Notes: generated by a model from the letters alone, not told the origin. A stretch of DNA of 64,000 nt from Pelagibacterium montanilacus (GCF_003992665.1 NZ_RZMX01000006.1:1-64000), one strand, 5' to 3'; counted from the first letter of the stretch, positions 1-8,526 are shown. A program made the numbers and translations.

Positions 1-22
1 TAGCATTACAGTTGCATTTTCG
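1..22. repeat. Left terminal inverted repeat of the IS
   Basis: This 22-bp end is the exact reverse complement of 1405-1426. The outer TAG is probably target duplication rather than element. Confidence 0.9.
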
Positions 23-66
23 GTTGACATCTGAATCCATGAGTTTCCATGATTCGGAGGTCATGG

Positions 67-1421
67 ATGACAGGTGCATCGGTCGAGACAACGCTTGAAC
101 TTTGGGCGTCTTCGTTACGGGAAGTGAAGGCACGGCTGCGCCCGTTGTTCACCCAGGAGCGTGTGGCAGCTTCAGCGGGGCAGTTTTTGGATGGCCTGCT
201 GGGGGACGAAAGACGCAAGACGGGCTGGATGCGCGCGGAAGCGGTAGGCGATCCTGGTCCATGGCGGCAACAGGCAATTCTGGGCCGGGGGCGCTGGGAT
301 GCGGATCGGTTGCGTGACATCGTACGCGATTACACGCTCGAAACGCTTGCGGATCCTGATGCCGTCCTCGTGCTTGATGAGACCGGCTTTCTCAAGCAGG
401 GCAAAGCGTCCTGCGGGGTCGGTCGGCAATATACAGGTTCGGCAGGCAAGATCACCAATTGCCAGATCGGCGTGTTCGCCTCTTACGTCTCCCGGCACGG
501 CCATGCCTTCATCGACCGGGCGCTCTATCTGCCGAAAGTCTGGACGGATGACCGGGATCGTCTGGCGGCAGCGCATGTGCCCGAACACGTCCGCTTTGCC
601 ACCAAACCCGCCTTGGCGCTCACCATGATCGAGCACGCCATCGCTGGCAATGTGCCGTTCTCCTGGGTGGCGGCCGACAGCGTCTATGGCGTGGGTGACA
701 TCGAAATGGCCCTCAAACGAGCAGGCAAGGGCTATGTGCTGGGCGTGAACGCCACCCATTCCTTCCGCTCATGGGACAAGTCGCTGGCCGTGGCTGGAAC
801 GGCAAAGGATATCGCCGAAGCCTTGCCGGAGGAGGCCTGGAGACGGCTGTCGGCAGGCGAGGGAAGCAAAGGCGCGAGACTGCATGATTGGGCCTATCTC
901 GAACTCGCCGATCTTGACGCCGATGATTTCGACGCGGACTTTGCCGGCACCTGGACCCGCGGGCTGATGATCCGCCGCAACATCGCCGATGGTGACCTCG
1001 CTTTTTTCTCCACCTGGTGTCCGGCTGGGACGACCCTGGAGAAATTGGTCACCGTGGAGGGGCACCGTTGGGCGATAGAAGACAGTTTCGAAACCGCCAA
1101 GAACGAGTTTGGCCTCGACCACAATGAGACCCGATCCTGGCATGGCTGGCATCGCCATGTATCGCTCGTCATGCTCGCCTTCGCGATGGTGGCGGTTATC
1201 CGCCATCGCGCCAACGCCGTGCCGCCCCCAAAAACGATGCGGCCCGCAAGGCGCAAGATCGACAGTTGATCCGATGGTCGATTCAGGAAATCCGGCGCAT
1301 CGCTACCCGCCTTGCTCGCGCGCACATTGATCCATCATCCATTATCGCATGGTCGCTCTGGCGACGAGCACATCAGGCCGCCGCTCAACGCGCACAACTC
1401 AAATCGAAAATGCAACTGTAA
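67..1421 (+). CDS. IS701-family DDE transposase, two overlapping frames
   Basis: DDE transposase that would cut and join the element. The catalytic triad is visible as VLDETGF (D104), WVAADSVYG (D204) and WAIEDSFE (E338), counted from the Met at 67. That Met has an SD-like CGGAGG six bases upstream; an earlier Met at 49 is possible. The first frame stops at 1269. The usual IS701 C-terminus (IRWSIQEIRRIA, then AWSLWRRAHQ) is encoded in the -1 frame and ends at 1421. The switch falls at CCCCCAAAAA (1225-1234), which contains the slippery heptamer C-CCA-AAA (1227-1233). The full product is about 451 aa if ribosomes slip back one base. Otherwise this is a one-base indel and the copy is defective. 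Confidence 0.88.
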
Positions 1422-1426
1422 TGCTA
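1405..1426. repeat. Right terminal inverted repeat of the IS
   Basis: Perfect 22-bp partner of the left end. It also encodes the last residues and the TAA stop (1419-1421) of the long transposase frame, so the gene fills the element to its edge. Confidence 0.9.
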
Positions 1427-1463
1427 GAACGGGACGGTCCCACAATGGAGAAAGGCGCGTGAA

Positions 1464-2279
1464 ATGACATTGAGAATGGCAGGATTGACCGTATCCGGTC
1501 TGGCGTTGGCCGCGGCCATATCTCCGGCGCTTGCGCAGGAAAGCATCAGTCTTGGCAACGGCGGATACCTCAATGTGCTCGATTACGTGATCGAAACCGA
1601 TGGTGAGGGGGTCCGCACGCTGTTCGTCAAGGGAGAGCCCGATTTCGTTCCCGAACCCTTCGGTCCCGTGCCGTCTGACGAGTACGCCCGCACTTATGAG
1701 CCGCTGTGCCAGACGCTGATCGACAACAGCTGGGATTCCCTCGAGAGCGAGGAGATCGATTTCGTCGTCGTGCGCGCCGACTTCGAGCCGACAGTCAACG
1801 AGAGCGAGTTCATCGTGACGCGCTTTCATGAAGCTCTGTTCGAGGTGACCGAGGAACCAGGGTGCCGGCCCATTCCGCTTGGAGTGGGACGCTATAACGG
1901 CGCGCCGGATCTGCCGAGCGGCGTGAACGCCACGGCTCGGTACATCGAAACAGGCCCGGTGCCCCGCCGGCTGACCATGACCTATACGCTGGACACGCCC
2001 ATCGCAGAGATCGAGCGCGACATACTTGAGAACGCGGCCATCGAACTGTGCATCCTCCATGCCGATCTGGTCCTCGAAAGCCAATCTCAGTATTACGAGC
2101 AGATCGAGACCGAAACGGTCGCCATCACCTTTGCTGAAGGCCCCACCGAGCGCGGTATCGAGCGCACCGAAACCTTCCTTTTCGGGGTGCGTGATTATGC
2201 CTGCGAATCGGGGCTGAGCCCCATGATCAGCGACGCGATTCGCGGCAGAACCGCCGATGAAAACTCGGCTGAGCAGTAG
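1464..2279 (+). CDS. Secreted protein of unknown function
   Basis: Not recognised with confidence. A 271-aa protein with a Sec signal peptide (hydrophobic residues 5-22, then ALAQ cleavage), so it is probably periplasmic. The mature part is acidic, with several cysteines spread along the chain (LCQTL, GCRPI, LCILH, YACES) that could form disulfides. Two halves are visible, a beta-rich N-terminal half and a second segment from about residue 160. A good SD (GGAGAAAGG) precedes the ATG at 1464. The IS right end lies 37 bp upstream, so the native promoter has been displaced unless the IS supplies one. It converges on the polyamine-type importer operon. Confidence 0.7.
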   Translation: MTLRMAGLTVSGLALAAAISPALAQESISLGNGGYLNVLDYVIETDGEGVRTLFVKGEPDFVPEPFGPVPSDEYARTYEPLCQTLIDNSWDSLESEEIDFVVVRADFEPTVNESEFIVTRFHEALFEVTEEPGCRPIPLGVGRYNGAPDLPSGVNATARYIETGPVPRRLTMTYTLDTPIAEIERDILENAAIELCILHADLVLESQSQYYEQIETETVAITFAEGPTERGIERTETFLFGVRDYACESGLSPMISDAIRGRTADENSAEQ

Positions 2280-2322
2280 GGCGCTGCCGCACGGAGCGCC
2301 GGCCGAGCGCGAACGGGAAGGA

Positions 2323-3138
2323 TCAGTGCGCGGAAACGCTTCTTCTGCGACGGATTTCGCGGCGGCGGAGCACTTCATATACAACAGCGCCAAGGATCGT
2401 TACCGCGATCATGATCAGCGCCAGCGCGTTCACCGCGGGAGTCAGTCCGGTGCGGACCTTGGTGGCGATGTAGACCGTCAGGGGCGTGTCGAATCCGCGG
2501 ACGAACAGCGTGGTGTTGTAGTTCTCGATTGACTGCAGGACGGCGAGAAAGCCTGCCGCAATCAGGGTCGGGGCGAGGAAGGGCAGCAGAACCCTGCGAA
2601 ACACCATGACCCGTGAAGCCCCCAGGCTCAGGGCGGCTTCTTCCTGGGTTCGGTCGAAGCGCTGCAGGCGCGCCACCACCATCAGCATGACGTAGCATGC
2701 GATGTAGCTCGATTGGGCGACGACGATGAGGAAGAGACCTCCGCCCACCCCGACCTGACGCCACAGAATGAGGGTCGCAATGCCGATCACGACGCCCGGG
2801 GTGAGAAGCGGGGACACCATCACCGCATAGGCCACGCCCCGAGCTCGGGCGTGCAGGCTGGTGAGCACGAGCGCCGCGGCCGTGCCGACAGGCACGACGA
2901 CGAGCACGACGCAGACCGCAATCAGGATCGACGTCCACAGCGCCTGCCACATGGCCGTATCGCGAGACAGCTCTTGGAACCAGGTCAGCGTGGTGCCTTG
3001 CCATGGCACGACCGTCGGGAACCGGCTTTCGTTGAACGCAGCCGCGCCCATGATGGCCAGCGGCGCAAACAGGTAGAGGAAGAAGGCTACGAAATAGAGG
3101 GCATATAGGCCCTTGCGGACGGCCGCGCTCGTGATCAT
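2323..3138 (-). CDS. potC: Polyamine-type ABC transporter permease (PotC-like)
   Basis: Inner-membrane permease (271 aa) of a spermidine/putrescine-type importer. It has six predicted membrane helices and the permease loop EEAALSLGASRVMVFRRVLLP, with its EAA and GA-S residues, that contacts the ATPase. Its ATG (3136-3138) overlaps the TGA of the upstream permease gene in an ATGA junction, so the two are translationally coupled. It is the last gene of the operon binding protein, ATPase, permease B, permease C. Substrate specificity cannot be read from the sequence. PotC-type systems move spermidine or putrescine, but related ones move other cationic compounds. Confidence 0.88.
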   Translation of the reverse strand: MITSAAVRKGLYALYFVAFFLYLFAPLAIMGAAAFNESRFPTVVPWQGTTLTWFQELSRDTAMWQALWTSILIAVCVVLVVVPVGTAAALVLTSLHARARGVAYAVMVSPLLTPGVVIGIATLILWRQVGVGGGLFLIVVAQSSYIACYVMLMVVARLQRFDRTQEEAALSLGASRVMVFRRVLLPFLAPTLIAAGFLAVLQSIENYNTTLFVRGFDTPLTVYIATKVRTGLTPAVNALALIMIAVTILGAVVYEVLRRREIRRRRSVSAH

Positions 3139-4016
3139 CGCGCCACATCCGCCAGGCTGACCCGCGCGACGCGCAGGGAGACGAGCACCACGGCGAGGCA
3201 CAGCACCAGCAGCACCAGCGCATAGGCCGCCCCCCGGTTCCAGTCTCCGCCTTCGAAGAACCAGTTGTAGATGATCTGGGTGAACCACCGGCTCCCCGGC
3301 GCGCCCAGAAGGGCCGGTGCCACATAGGTGCCCGCCGCGAGCATGAAGGTAAACACGCACCCCGTGGCGATGCCGGCCTTGGCATGGGGTATGACGATCC
3401 GGGCGTGGATTCTGACTGTAGAGGCACCCAGATCGCGCGCCGCCTCTATCTGCGCACGCTCGAGACTTTCGATGGCGTTGTAGACCGGAAACAGCATGAA
3501 CAGAATGAAGGCGTAGACCATGCCGGCCAGAACGCCGCCATCGCCATACCAGCGCATGGGCGCCTCTATAAGCCCGGTGGCGAGCAGCAATTCGTTCAAC
3601 GGGCCGCGGAAAGCCAGGATGATGTACCAGGCAAGGGTCCTCAGCACCTCGTTGATCCAGAAAGGGATCGTCAGTGCAAGAAGCACAAGTGCAGTCTGGC
3701 CCCGGGTCGCGGTCTGGGCCAGCCAGAAGGCGAGGGGATAGCACACGACGAGGGTGACTGCGGCGACCAGCGTGCTGGCCCACACGGTCTTGAAGAAGAT
3801 GGCGAGATGAACGTCCTCGCCAAAGAAGTAGAGAATGTTCGACAGCGTGTAGCCGTCCGCCGCAGTGCCGATCTCGGAGGGCGTCAGGTTGGGGCGCAGG
3901 GCGTAGTCGATCATCATCAGATTGGGGGCCAGCACCATGCCGGCGAGCCACATCAGAACCAGCGCCACAAATCCCGTGGACAGTGCCGGGCCGAACCGGT
4001 CGTAGAGCTCACCCAT
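3135..4016 (-). CDS. potB: Polyamine-type ABC transporter permease (PotB-like)
   Basis: First permease (293 aa) of the same importer, with an N-terminal membrane helix followed by five more. The ATPase-contact loop reads EAARDLGASTVRIHARIVIP. The start at MGELYDRF (4016) was chosen because it overlaps the ATPase stop by 8 bp and gives the normal PotB length. The open frame extends further upstream only into the ATPase gene in another phase. It partners with the PotC-like protein downstream to form the membrane channel. Confidence 0.87.
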   Translation of the reverse strand: MGELYDRFGPALSTGFVALVLMWLAGMVLAPNLMMIDYALRPNLTPSEIGTAADGYTLSNILYFFGEDVHLAIFFKTVWASTLVAAVTLVVCYPLAFWLAQTATRGQTALVLLALTIPFWINEVLRTLAWYIILAFRGPLNELLLATGLIEAPMRWYGDGGVLAGMVYAFILFMLFPVYNAIESLERAQIEAARDLGASTVRIHARIVIPHAKAGIATGCVFTFMLAAGTYVAPALLGAPGSRWFTQIIYNWFFEGGDWNRGAAYALVLLVLCLAVVLVSLRVARVSLADVAR

Positions 4017-5100
4017 CCGCCAGCACCATTCCGTGTTCGGCCGGGAACCGGAAGATCGCCTTGCTCCCCACTTCGGGCATTGCGGACAGCCCCGTGCTGG
4101 CAACAGCCGCCACAAGGGTCTCGCCGGTGTTCGTCGCCCCGTGGACAAGTGCGAACGCGCCTTCGAAGTCCAGGCGGGCGATCGTCACTTCGGTCTGGTT
4201 GGTATGTGGCGAGGCGGGCTCCTGGTCGCCGGCGCGGGAAATTGCCATCGCTTCGGGGCGCACATAGATGTGCGCGGACTGCCCGGGCGAAAGCGGCTGC
4301 CGGGCACGGCCCTTCATTGGTCCGATCGCGGTTTCAACCCCGACATGCATGCCATCGGACTGCGTGATCTTGCCGGCCAGCGCATTGGTTTCGCCCACGA
4401 ACCGGGCAACGAACGGAGTTTCTGGGTCGTCGTAAAGCTCGCGGGGCCGGCCCACTTGCTGGAGGATGCCAGCGCTCATGACGGCCACGCGATCGGACAT
4501 CGCGAGGGCCTCGGACTGGTCGTGCGTGATGTAGATGAACGTAACTCCTGTGCGCTTTTGCAGGCTGCGCAACTCGGCCCGCATGTGCTGGCGCAGCTTG
4601 AGATCGAGCGCCGACAGCGGTTCGTCGAGAAGCAGGACTTGCGGCTCGACCGCAAGGGCGCGGGCGATCGCAACGCGTTGGCGCTGACCACCCGAGAGCT
4701 CGCCGGGCATCCGGTCACCGAACCCGGGCAGGGCAATGGTCTCGAGGAGCGCTTCGGCCCTCCTGCGCCGATCGGGCCTGGACATGCCTCGGGCCTCGAG
4801 CCCGAAGGCGATGTTCTCCCAGACCGGCATGAGCGGGAACAGTGCCAAGGACTGGAAGATCATGGCCGTGGGGCGCTGGTCGGGACCAAGCCCCTTCATG
4901 TCCTGTCCGCCGATCCGGACCGATCCGGCCGTCGGCTGGAGAAAACCCGCGATCATGCGCAAGATCGTGGTCTTGCCGCATCCCGATGGCCCGAGGATCG
5001 AGAAGAACTCGCCGCTCTCGACGGTGAAGCTGACATCGCTGACCGCGCGCGTGTCCCCAAAGGACATACCCACATCGGCAAGTTCGACGGAATGGCTCAT
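4009..5100 (-). CDS. potA: Polyamine-type ABC transporter ATPase (PotA-like)
   Basis: Cytoplasmic ATP-hydrolysing subunit, 363 aa. The N-terminal ABC domain has Walker A GPSGCGKTT (37-45), Q-loop IFQSLALFP, signature LSGGQ (135-139), Walker B VLLLDEP and the H-loop ITHDQSEA. A C-terminal TOBE-type domain follows from about residue 280 (IYVRPEAM), as in PotA/FbpC ATPases that sense regulators or substrate. It starts at MSHSVELA, 68 bp after the binding-protein gene, and that gap holds a hairpin. Its stop overlaps the start of permease B. Confidence 0.9.
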   Translation of the reverse strand: MSHSVELADVGMSFGDTRAVSDVSFTVESGEFFSILGPSGCGKTTILRMIAGFLQPTAGSVRIGGQDMKGLGPDQRPTAMIFQSLALFPLMPVWENIAFGLEARGMSRPDRRRRAEALLETIALPGFGDRMPGELSGGQRQRVAIARALAVEPQVLLLDEPLSALDLKLRQHMRAELRSLQKRTGVTFIYITHDQSEALAMSDRVAVMSAGILQQVGRPRELYDDPETPFVARFVGETNALAGKITQSDGMHVGVETAIGPMKGRARQPLSPGQSAHIYVRPEAMAISRAGDQEPASPHTNQTEVTIARLDFEGAFALVHGATNTGETLVAAVASTGLSAMPEVGSKAIFRFPAEHGMVLADG

Positions 5101-5136
5101 GGCATGGATCTCGGGAATGGCGCGCAAGGAATTGGA

Positions 5137-5155
5137 GAGCCCGCCTGGCGGGCTC
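5137..5155 (-). promoter_or_regulatory. Intercistronic hairpin between binding protein and ATPase genes
   Basis: A perfect 8-bp stem (5137-5144 with 5148-5155) closes a 3-nt loop in the short gap after the binding-protein stop. There is no T-tract. A hairpin here is likely to stabilise the upstream mRNA or partly stop transcription, so that more binding protein than ATPase is made. This is inference from position and shape. Confidence 0.6.
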
Positions 5156-5168
5156 CCCATGAGATCGA

Positions 5169-6296
5169 TCAGGCCGACAGGAAGCGGTCCTGATACTCGT
5201 TTCGGCGCGTGACGAACCAGTTTTCCTGGATCGGCCACCACCAGAGGGTGTCCAGCGCGTCGGCCGGGTAGGCGTTGGCAAAGAACGCCTTGGCTTCGTC
5301 CGAGATCAGATCGGCAGCACCGACCGCCGTGGAGTTGATCGAGGTCGCGTTGGTGTACATGGCACCCGCTTCCGGCGTCAGCATCCAGTTGATGAAGGCA
5401 TAGGCCTGATCCAGGTTCTCGGCGCCGGAGGGAATGCACACGCCTTCCATCCACGCCAGCGCGCCTTCGCGCGGAGCGATGAAGCCGATGTTGAGGCCTT
5501 CGCGCGCCAGCGCGGCGGCCGAGGAATCCCAGGTCTGGCCAACGGCGCAGCCATTGACGCGGAATGCGCCCTGAGCTTCGTTTTCATTGCTCCAGAACTG
5601 GGCGATGTTACCCTTGCGGGCGATCGCTTCTTCCAGGATCACGTCATAGACGGCGATCATGTTCTCTTCGGAGGCGAAGGCATCCCGCATCGGCATGGGC
5701 AGGCGGCCTTCGGCCTCCAGCCAGAGGCCAAGGCCCACGAGACCCGAATGGCCGCGAACGGTGGCAAGGCCTTCCATCTCGGGCTTCCAGATGTCGCCAT
5801 AGGAGGCCGAGCCGTATTCAAGCGGAGCCTGGTCGCGGTCAAAGGTCAGCCCTTCGGTGCCCCAGTCGGTCGGCACCTGATAGCGGTTGCCTTCGATCAC
5901 GGCACCGAGCTGTTCAGAGCTCGTCCATGCGCTCGGCAGAACGCGATCCACTTCGATGCGGTTGACGTCCAGCGGCTGGACCAGCTCGAACTCCACGTAG
6001 TTCGGGACGCGGTCGACGGTCGGCCAGATGATGTCGAAGCCCGAACCGTTGTTGGCGCGGAGCTGGTTGAGCAGCTCGTCATTGGTGCCGTATGGCGTGA
6101 ACTTGGCGTCGATGCCGGTCTCTTCGCGAAAGGCGGTCAGCATCTCGTCATTGATGTAACCGGCCCAGGCGAAGATGTTGAGCGCACCCGAGGTGCCCTG
6201 CGCGAAACCGGTGCGTGACACGAAGGGAGCGGCGAGCGACAGCCCGGCCACGGAAGCCGCGCCGGTCAGGAGCCTGCGGCGTGTGATGATGGACAT
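5169..6296 (-). CDS. potD: Polyamine-type ABC transporter substrate-binding protein (PotD/PotF-like)
   Basis: Periplasmic binding protein (375 aa) for the importer downstream. It starts MSIITRRRLLTGAA, a twin-arginine signal (T-R-R-x-L-L), followed by a hydrophobic stretch and a cleavage region near residue 33 (GFAQ), so export is probably by the Tat pathway. The mature part opens LNIFAWAGYINDEML, typical of the PotD/PotF fold, and ends WFVTRRNEYQDRFLSA. The longer frame to 6320 adds eight residues before the Tat motif and is less likely. It is the first gene of the operon and diverges from the LysR gene. Confidence 0.88.
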   Translation of the reverse strand: MSIITRRRLLTGAASVAGLSLAAPFVSRTGFAQGTSGALNIFAWAGYINDEMLTAFREETGIDAKFTPYGTNDELLNQLRANNGSGFDIIWPTVDRVPNYVEFELVQPLDVNRIEVDRVLPSAWTSSEQLGAVIEGNRYQVPTDWGTEGLTFDRDQAPLEYGSASYGDIWKPEMEGLATVRGHSGLVGLGLWLEAEGRLPMPMRDAFASEENMIAVYDVILEEAIARKGNIAQFWSNENEAQGAFRVNGCAVGQTWDSSAAALAREGLNIGFIAPREGALAWMEGVCIPSGAENLDQAYAFINWMLTPEAGAMYTNATSINSTAVGAADLISDEAKAFFANAYPADALDTLWWWPIQENWFVTRRNEYQDRFLSA

Positions 6297-6373
6297 GAAA
6301 TAACACTCCAGATTGAGCAAAGAGATTCAAAATGCACCTTGCGATAGGTGCGTTTGATTGCAGCCCGATGACA

Positions 6374-6412
6374 GTTTTCATCTACGAGCCGTAGCAAAAG
6401 TGTCATGAAAAC
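6374..6412. promoter_or_regulatory. Nested dyads in the divergent potD/LysR promoter region
   Basis: The 157-bp gap between the divergent starts contains GTTTTCAT (6374-6381) facing ATGAAAAC (6405-6412), with a second perfect dyad CTACG-AGC-CGTAG (6382-6394) inside. LysR-type regulators usually bind such imperfect dyads in the promoter they share with a divergent target. It is a candidate operator by position; no binding data can be inferred. Confidence 0.4.
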
Positions 6413-6453
6413 GTCGTACGGCTGACGGCGACATTTCGACCCTTGGGTGCGCC

Positions 6454-8526
6454 ATGCTGGACCTCAACGACCTCCGCCTGTTCGTGCACATCGTGGACCA
6501 CCGGGGGATCCTGAAAGCCGGGCGGGCGCTGGGGCTACCCAAGTCGACCATGAGCCGCCGGCTTGCCGCCCTCGAAGAGCATCTCAAGGCCCGGCTGGTG
6601 ATCCGGAGCGGAGAGGAATTTCAGCTCACTGCCGCCGGTCAGCAGGTCTATGCCGCTGGCCGGAACGTTGTGGATATGGCCCGTCAGGCCGAAGAGCAGC
6701 TATCCTCGGCGTCGGCGACCATTGGCGGGCCGGTAACGGTGAGCACTTCGCGGCTCTTTACGCCGTGCCTATCGCCCTACCTGCGCGAGATACGCAGCCG
6801 GCATCCGGCGGTGACCCTCACGCTTGAAATCACCGATCGGCTGCCCGAGCATACGGGCGATGGCACCGATCTGCACCTGTGCGCCCACTTCGGCCCGCTG
6901 CGCGACAGCACGCTGATCCAGCGACGCATCTGCCGGAACCCGACGATCATGGTTGCGGCTCCCACCATCGCTGCGGGCGTCGCGCCCCGGCCGGTCGCGC
7001 TGGGTGAAACTCCGCTTTTCGTGTGGGGGCGGGACCCTGAGGCCATCCTCGAGAATTTCTCGGACACCGAGGGCGCATCGGTGCGTCTCTCCAGCGTCGC
7101 TGCCGTCGCCACGGCTGACACACCGACGCTTGTTGAGGCGGCTGTCGCTGGAAAGGGCGTTGCCATTCTGCCCGAATATGCGGCTCGGCCCTATCTGGCA
7201 TCCGGCGTGCTGGTTCCTGTTCTGGAGAACTGGCGTGGGCCCGCGGTCATGGTCACGCTGTTGAGTCCCCCGCGACGACTGATGAATCCGACCCTGCGGC
7301 TCGCAGCGGACACCCTCGGGGGAGTGGTCAAATCGGCTGTACTGGGGCGAGGCAAGGGTGTTCCCGAGGTGGGATGGGCGGTTCCATTTTCGCACCCCCC
7401 CGATTTCACCGAACTGTCATCGGACGTGCCTAGCCAGGTGGGGCGCGCCGCAGCCATCAGGCGACGGATGAGCGCTAGAGATGCCCCGAAACCTGTTCGA
7501 GACGAGATGACAATGAACACCTTCCAGAAAGCCCTCGGCATTGCAGCAGTGAGCGCTGTCTCGCTGTCCATGCCCGCCGCTGCACAGGATGCGGATGGTC
7601 CGCTTGTGCTCTACACAAACGACTTCGAAGGCGTGATCACCAACCGCTTCGAGGCCGACACCGGCCGCGAGATCGATGTGGTTCAGATGTCGGGCGGAGA
7701 AATCCTCGCCCGCATCGCGGCGGAAGCCTCTAACCCCCAATGGGACGTGCTGGTCTTTAACGGCTCGTACAGCTTCCACTCGCTGGATCTGCAGGGCCAA
7801 CTGCTCCAAGACGTCGAGCCCGCAAATATCGGCAACCTCAACGCCATCGGCCGGCAGTACCTGCCCGAAAACCGCTCCTGGTTCCCGATCGGCATGGCCG
7901 CCTCTTGCGTCATGCTCTATCGCACCGATCTGGTCGATAACCCGCCCGCCAGCTTCGACGACCTTGCCGATCCGCGCTTCAACGGCATGTTCGGCATGGC
8001 CGACCCCGCCGTCGCTGCTCCTGCGTATCCCTGTGTTGCCGAGTTCTTCGAATCCCGCGGCATGGAAGAGGCCGAGGCGCTCTTTACCTCCTATTTCGAC
8101 AACGGCATGCGCGTGTTTCGCACCAATGGCCCCACCGGCCAGGCTCTGATCGCCGGCGATATCGCACTGGCGCTCATCACCTCGCAGGTCGCCTATTCCC
8201 AGATTGCGGCCGGTGACGCACCGCTTGAAGTCGTCTGGCCCGAGGATGGCGCCCCCGGCGTCGTACGCGGCGTGGGTATCCAGGCCCAGACCGGTCGCCC
8301 CGAAGCGGCCAAGGCCTTTGTTGAGTGGCTCCTTGAAGCCGACACCCAGTCCTACCTCGCCGCGTCCGTCCCCAGCGACGGAATGTTTGAGCCGACCGTA
8401 GAAGGTGCGGTGCGCCGCGCGGACGGCCCGCCCGAAGGCATGACCTACCGCGTGGCGTCCGATGCCTTTGCTGTCGAGAACGAAGCGCAGATCAAGACGT
8501 GGTTCGCCGACCGCGCTCTGAACTGA
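6454..8526 (+). CDS. LysR-type regulator frame running on into a binding-protein gene
   Basis: Residues 1-300 are a LysR-type transcriptional regulator: winged HTH at 1-60 (GLPKSTMSRRLAALEEHL) and a LysR effector domain from about 90 to 295 (GKGVAILPEYAA near its end). LysR proteins end at about 300 residues, but no stop codon occurs here. The frame continues through a low-complexity linker of about 55 residues straight into a binding protein with its own signal peptide at 7513, giving 690 codons. Either this is a real fusion, which would put a signal peptide inside a cytoplasmic protein, or the regulator lost its stop by a substitution or small indel. A run of seven C at 7395-7401 is a possible slip site. 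The regulator lies between two importers and probably controls one or both. Confidence 0.65.
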   Translation: MLDLNDLRLFVHIVDHRGILKAGRALGLPKSTMSRRLAALEEHLKARLVIRSGEEFQLTAAGQQVYAAGRNVVDMARQAEEQLSSASATIGGPVTVSTSRLFTPCLSPYLREIRSRHPAVTLTLEITDRLPEHTGDGTDLHLCAHFGPLRDSTLIQRRICRNPTIMVAAPTIAAGVAPRPVALGETPLFVWGRDPEAILENFSDTEGASVRLSSVAAVATADTPTLVEAAVAGKGVAILPEYAARPYLASGVLVPVLENWRGPAVMVTLLSPPRRLMNPTLRLAADTLGGVVKSAVLGRGKGVPEVGWAVPFSHPPDFTELSSDVPSQVGRAAAIRRRMSARDAPKPVRDEMTMNTFQKALGIAAVSAVSLSMPAAAQDADGPLVLYTNDFEGVITNRFEADTGREIDVVQMSGGEILARIAAEASNPQWDVLVFNGSYSFHSLDLQGQLLQDVEPANIGNLNAIGRQYLPENRSWFPIGMAASCVMLYRTDLVDNPPASFDDLADPRFNGMFGMADPAVAAPAYPCVAEFFESRGMEEAEALFTSYFDNGMRVFRTNGPTGQALIAGDIALALITSQVAYSQIAAGDAPLEVVWPEDGAPGVVRGVGIQAQTGRPEAAKAFVEWLLEADTQSYLAASVPSDGMFEPTVEGAVRRADGPPEGMTYRVASDAFAVENEAQIKTWFADRALN
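7513..8526 (+). CDS. Iron/thiamine-type ABC transporter substrate-binding protein
   Basis: Periplasmic binding protein of 337 aa in the FbpA/AfuA/TbpA superfamily. MNTFQKALGIAAVSAVSLS with a PAAAQD cleavage region is a clear Sec signal peptide. The mature chain opens LVLYTNDFEGVITNRFE, the normal start of these folds (strand, then E.G...RFE), and carries the SYSFHSLDLQG and ALIAGDIALALITSQ segments. The internal ATG at 7513 is preceded by CGAGACGAG and is the likely real start, although the frame is open from the LysR start at 6454. It heads an importer with a double permease, an ATPase and a Nudix gene. Ferric iron, thiamine or a related compound are all possible ligands. No THI-box riboswitch was seen upstream. 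Confidence 0.8.
   Translation: MNTFQKALGIAAVSAVSLSMPAAAQDADGPLVLYTNDFEGVITNRFEADTGREIDVVQMSGGEILARIAAEASNPQWDVLVFNGSYSFHSLDLQGQLLQDVEPANIGNLNAIGRQYLPENRSWFPIGMAASCVMLYRTDLVDNPPASFDDLADPRFNGMFGMADPAVAAPAYPCVAEFFESRGMEEAEALFTSYFDNGMRVFRTNGPTGQALIAGDIALALITSQVAYSQIAAGDAPLEVVWPEDGAPGVVRGVGIQAQTGRPEAAKAFVEWLLEADTQSYLAASVPSDGMFEPTVEGAVRRADGPPEGMTYRVASDAFAVENEAQIKTWFADRALN

Larger units (their letters stand above)
1..1427. mobile_element. IS701-family insertion sequence, complete
   Basis: Positions 1-22 and 1405-1426 are perfect inverted repeats of each other and bracket a single transposase gene. The palindrome CTAG lies across the right end at 1424-1427, and the window opens with TAG. IS701 elements are known to insert into and duplicate a CTAG-like tetranucleotide. 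The element proper is therefore probably 4-1423 (about 1420 bp, 19-bp inverted repeats), flanked by a 4-bp target duplication whose first C lies just outside the window. Both ends being intact suggests a recent insertion. Confidence 0.9.

Noticed and set aside
1464-2279. Passenger gene carried by the insertion sequence
   Set aside because: It lies outside the right inverted repeat and the CTAG target site.
3384-4367. Plus-strand frame opposite the permease and ATPase genes
   Set aside because: Composition rich in Gly, Arg, His and Gln without any motif, fully antisense to strong genes.
7380-7512. TPP riboswitch upstream of the iron/thiamine-type binding protein
   Set aside because: The conserved CTGAGA and ACCTGATCTGG-like segments of the THI box were not found.
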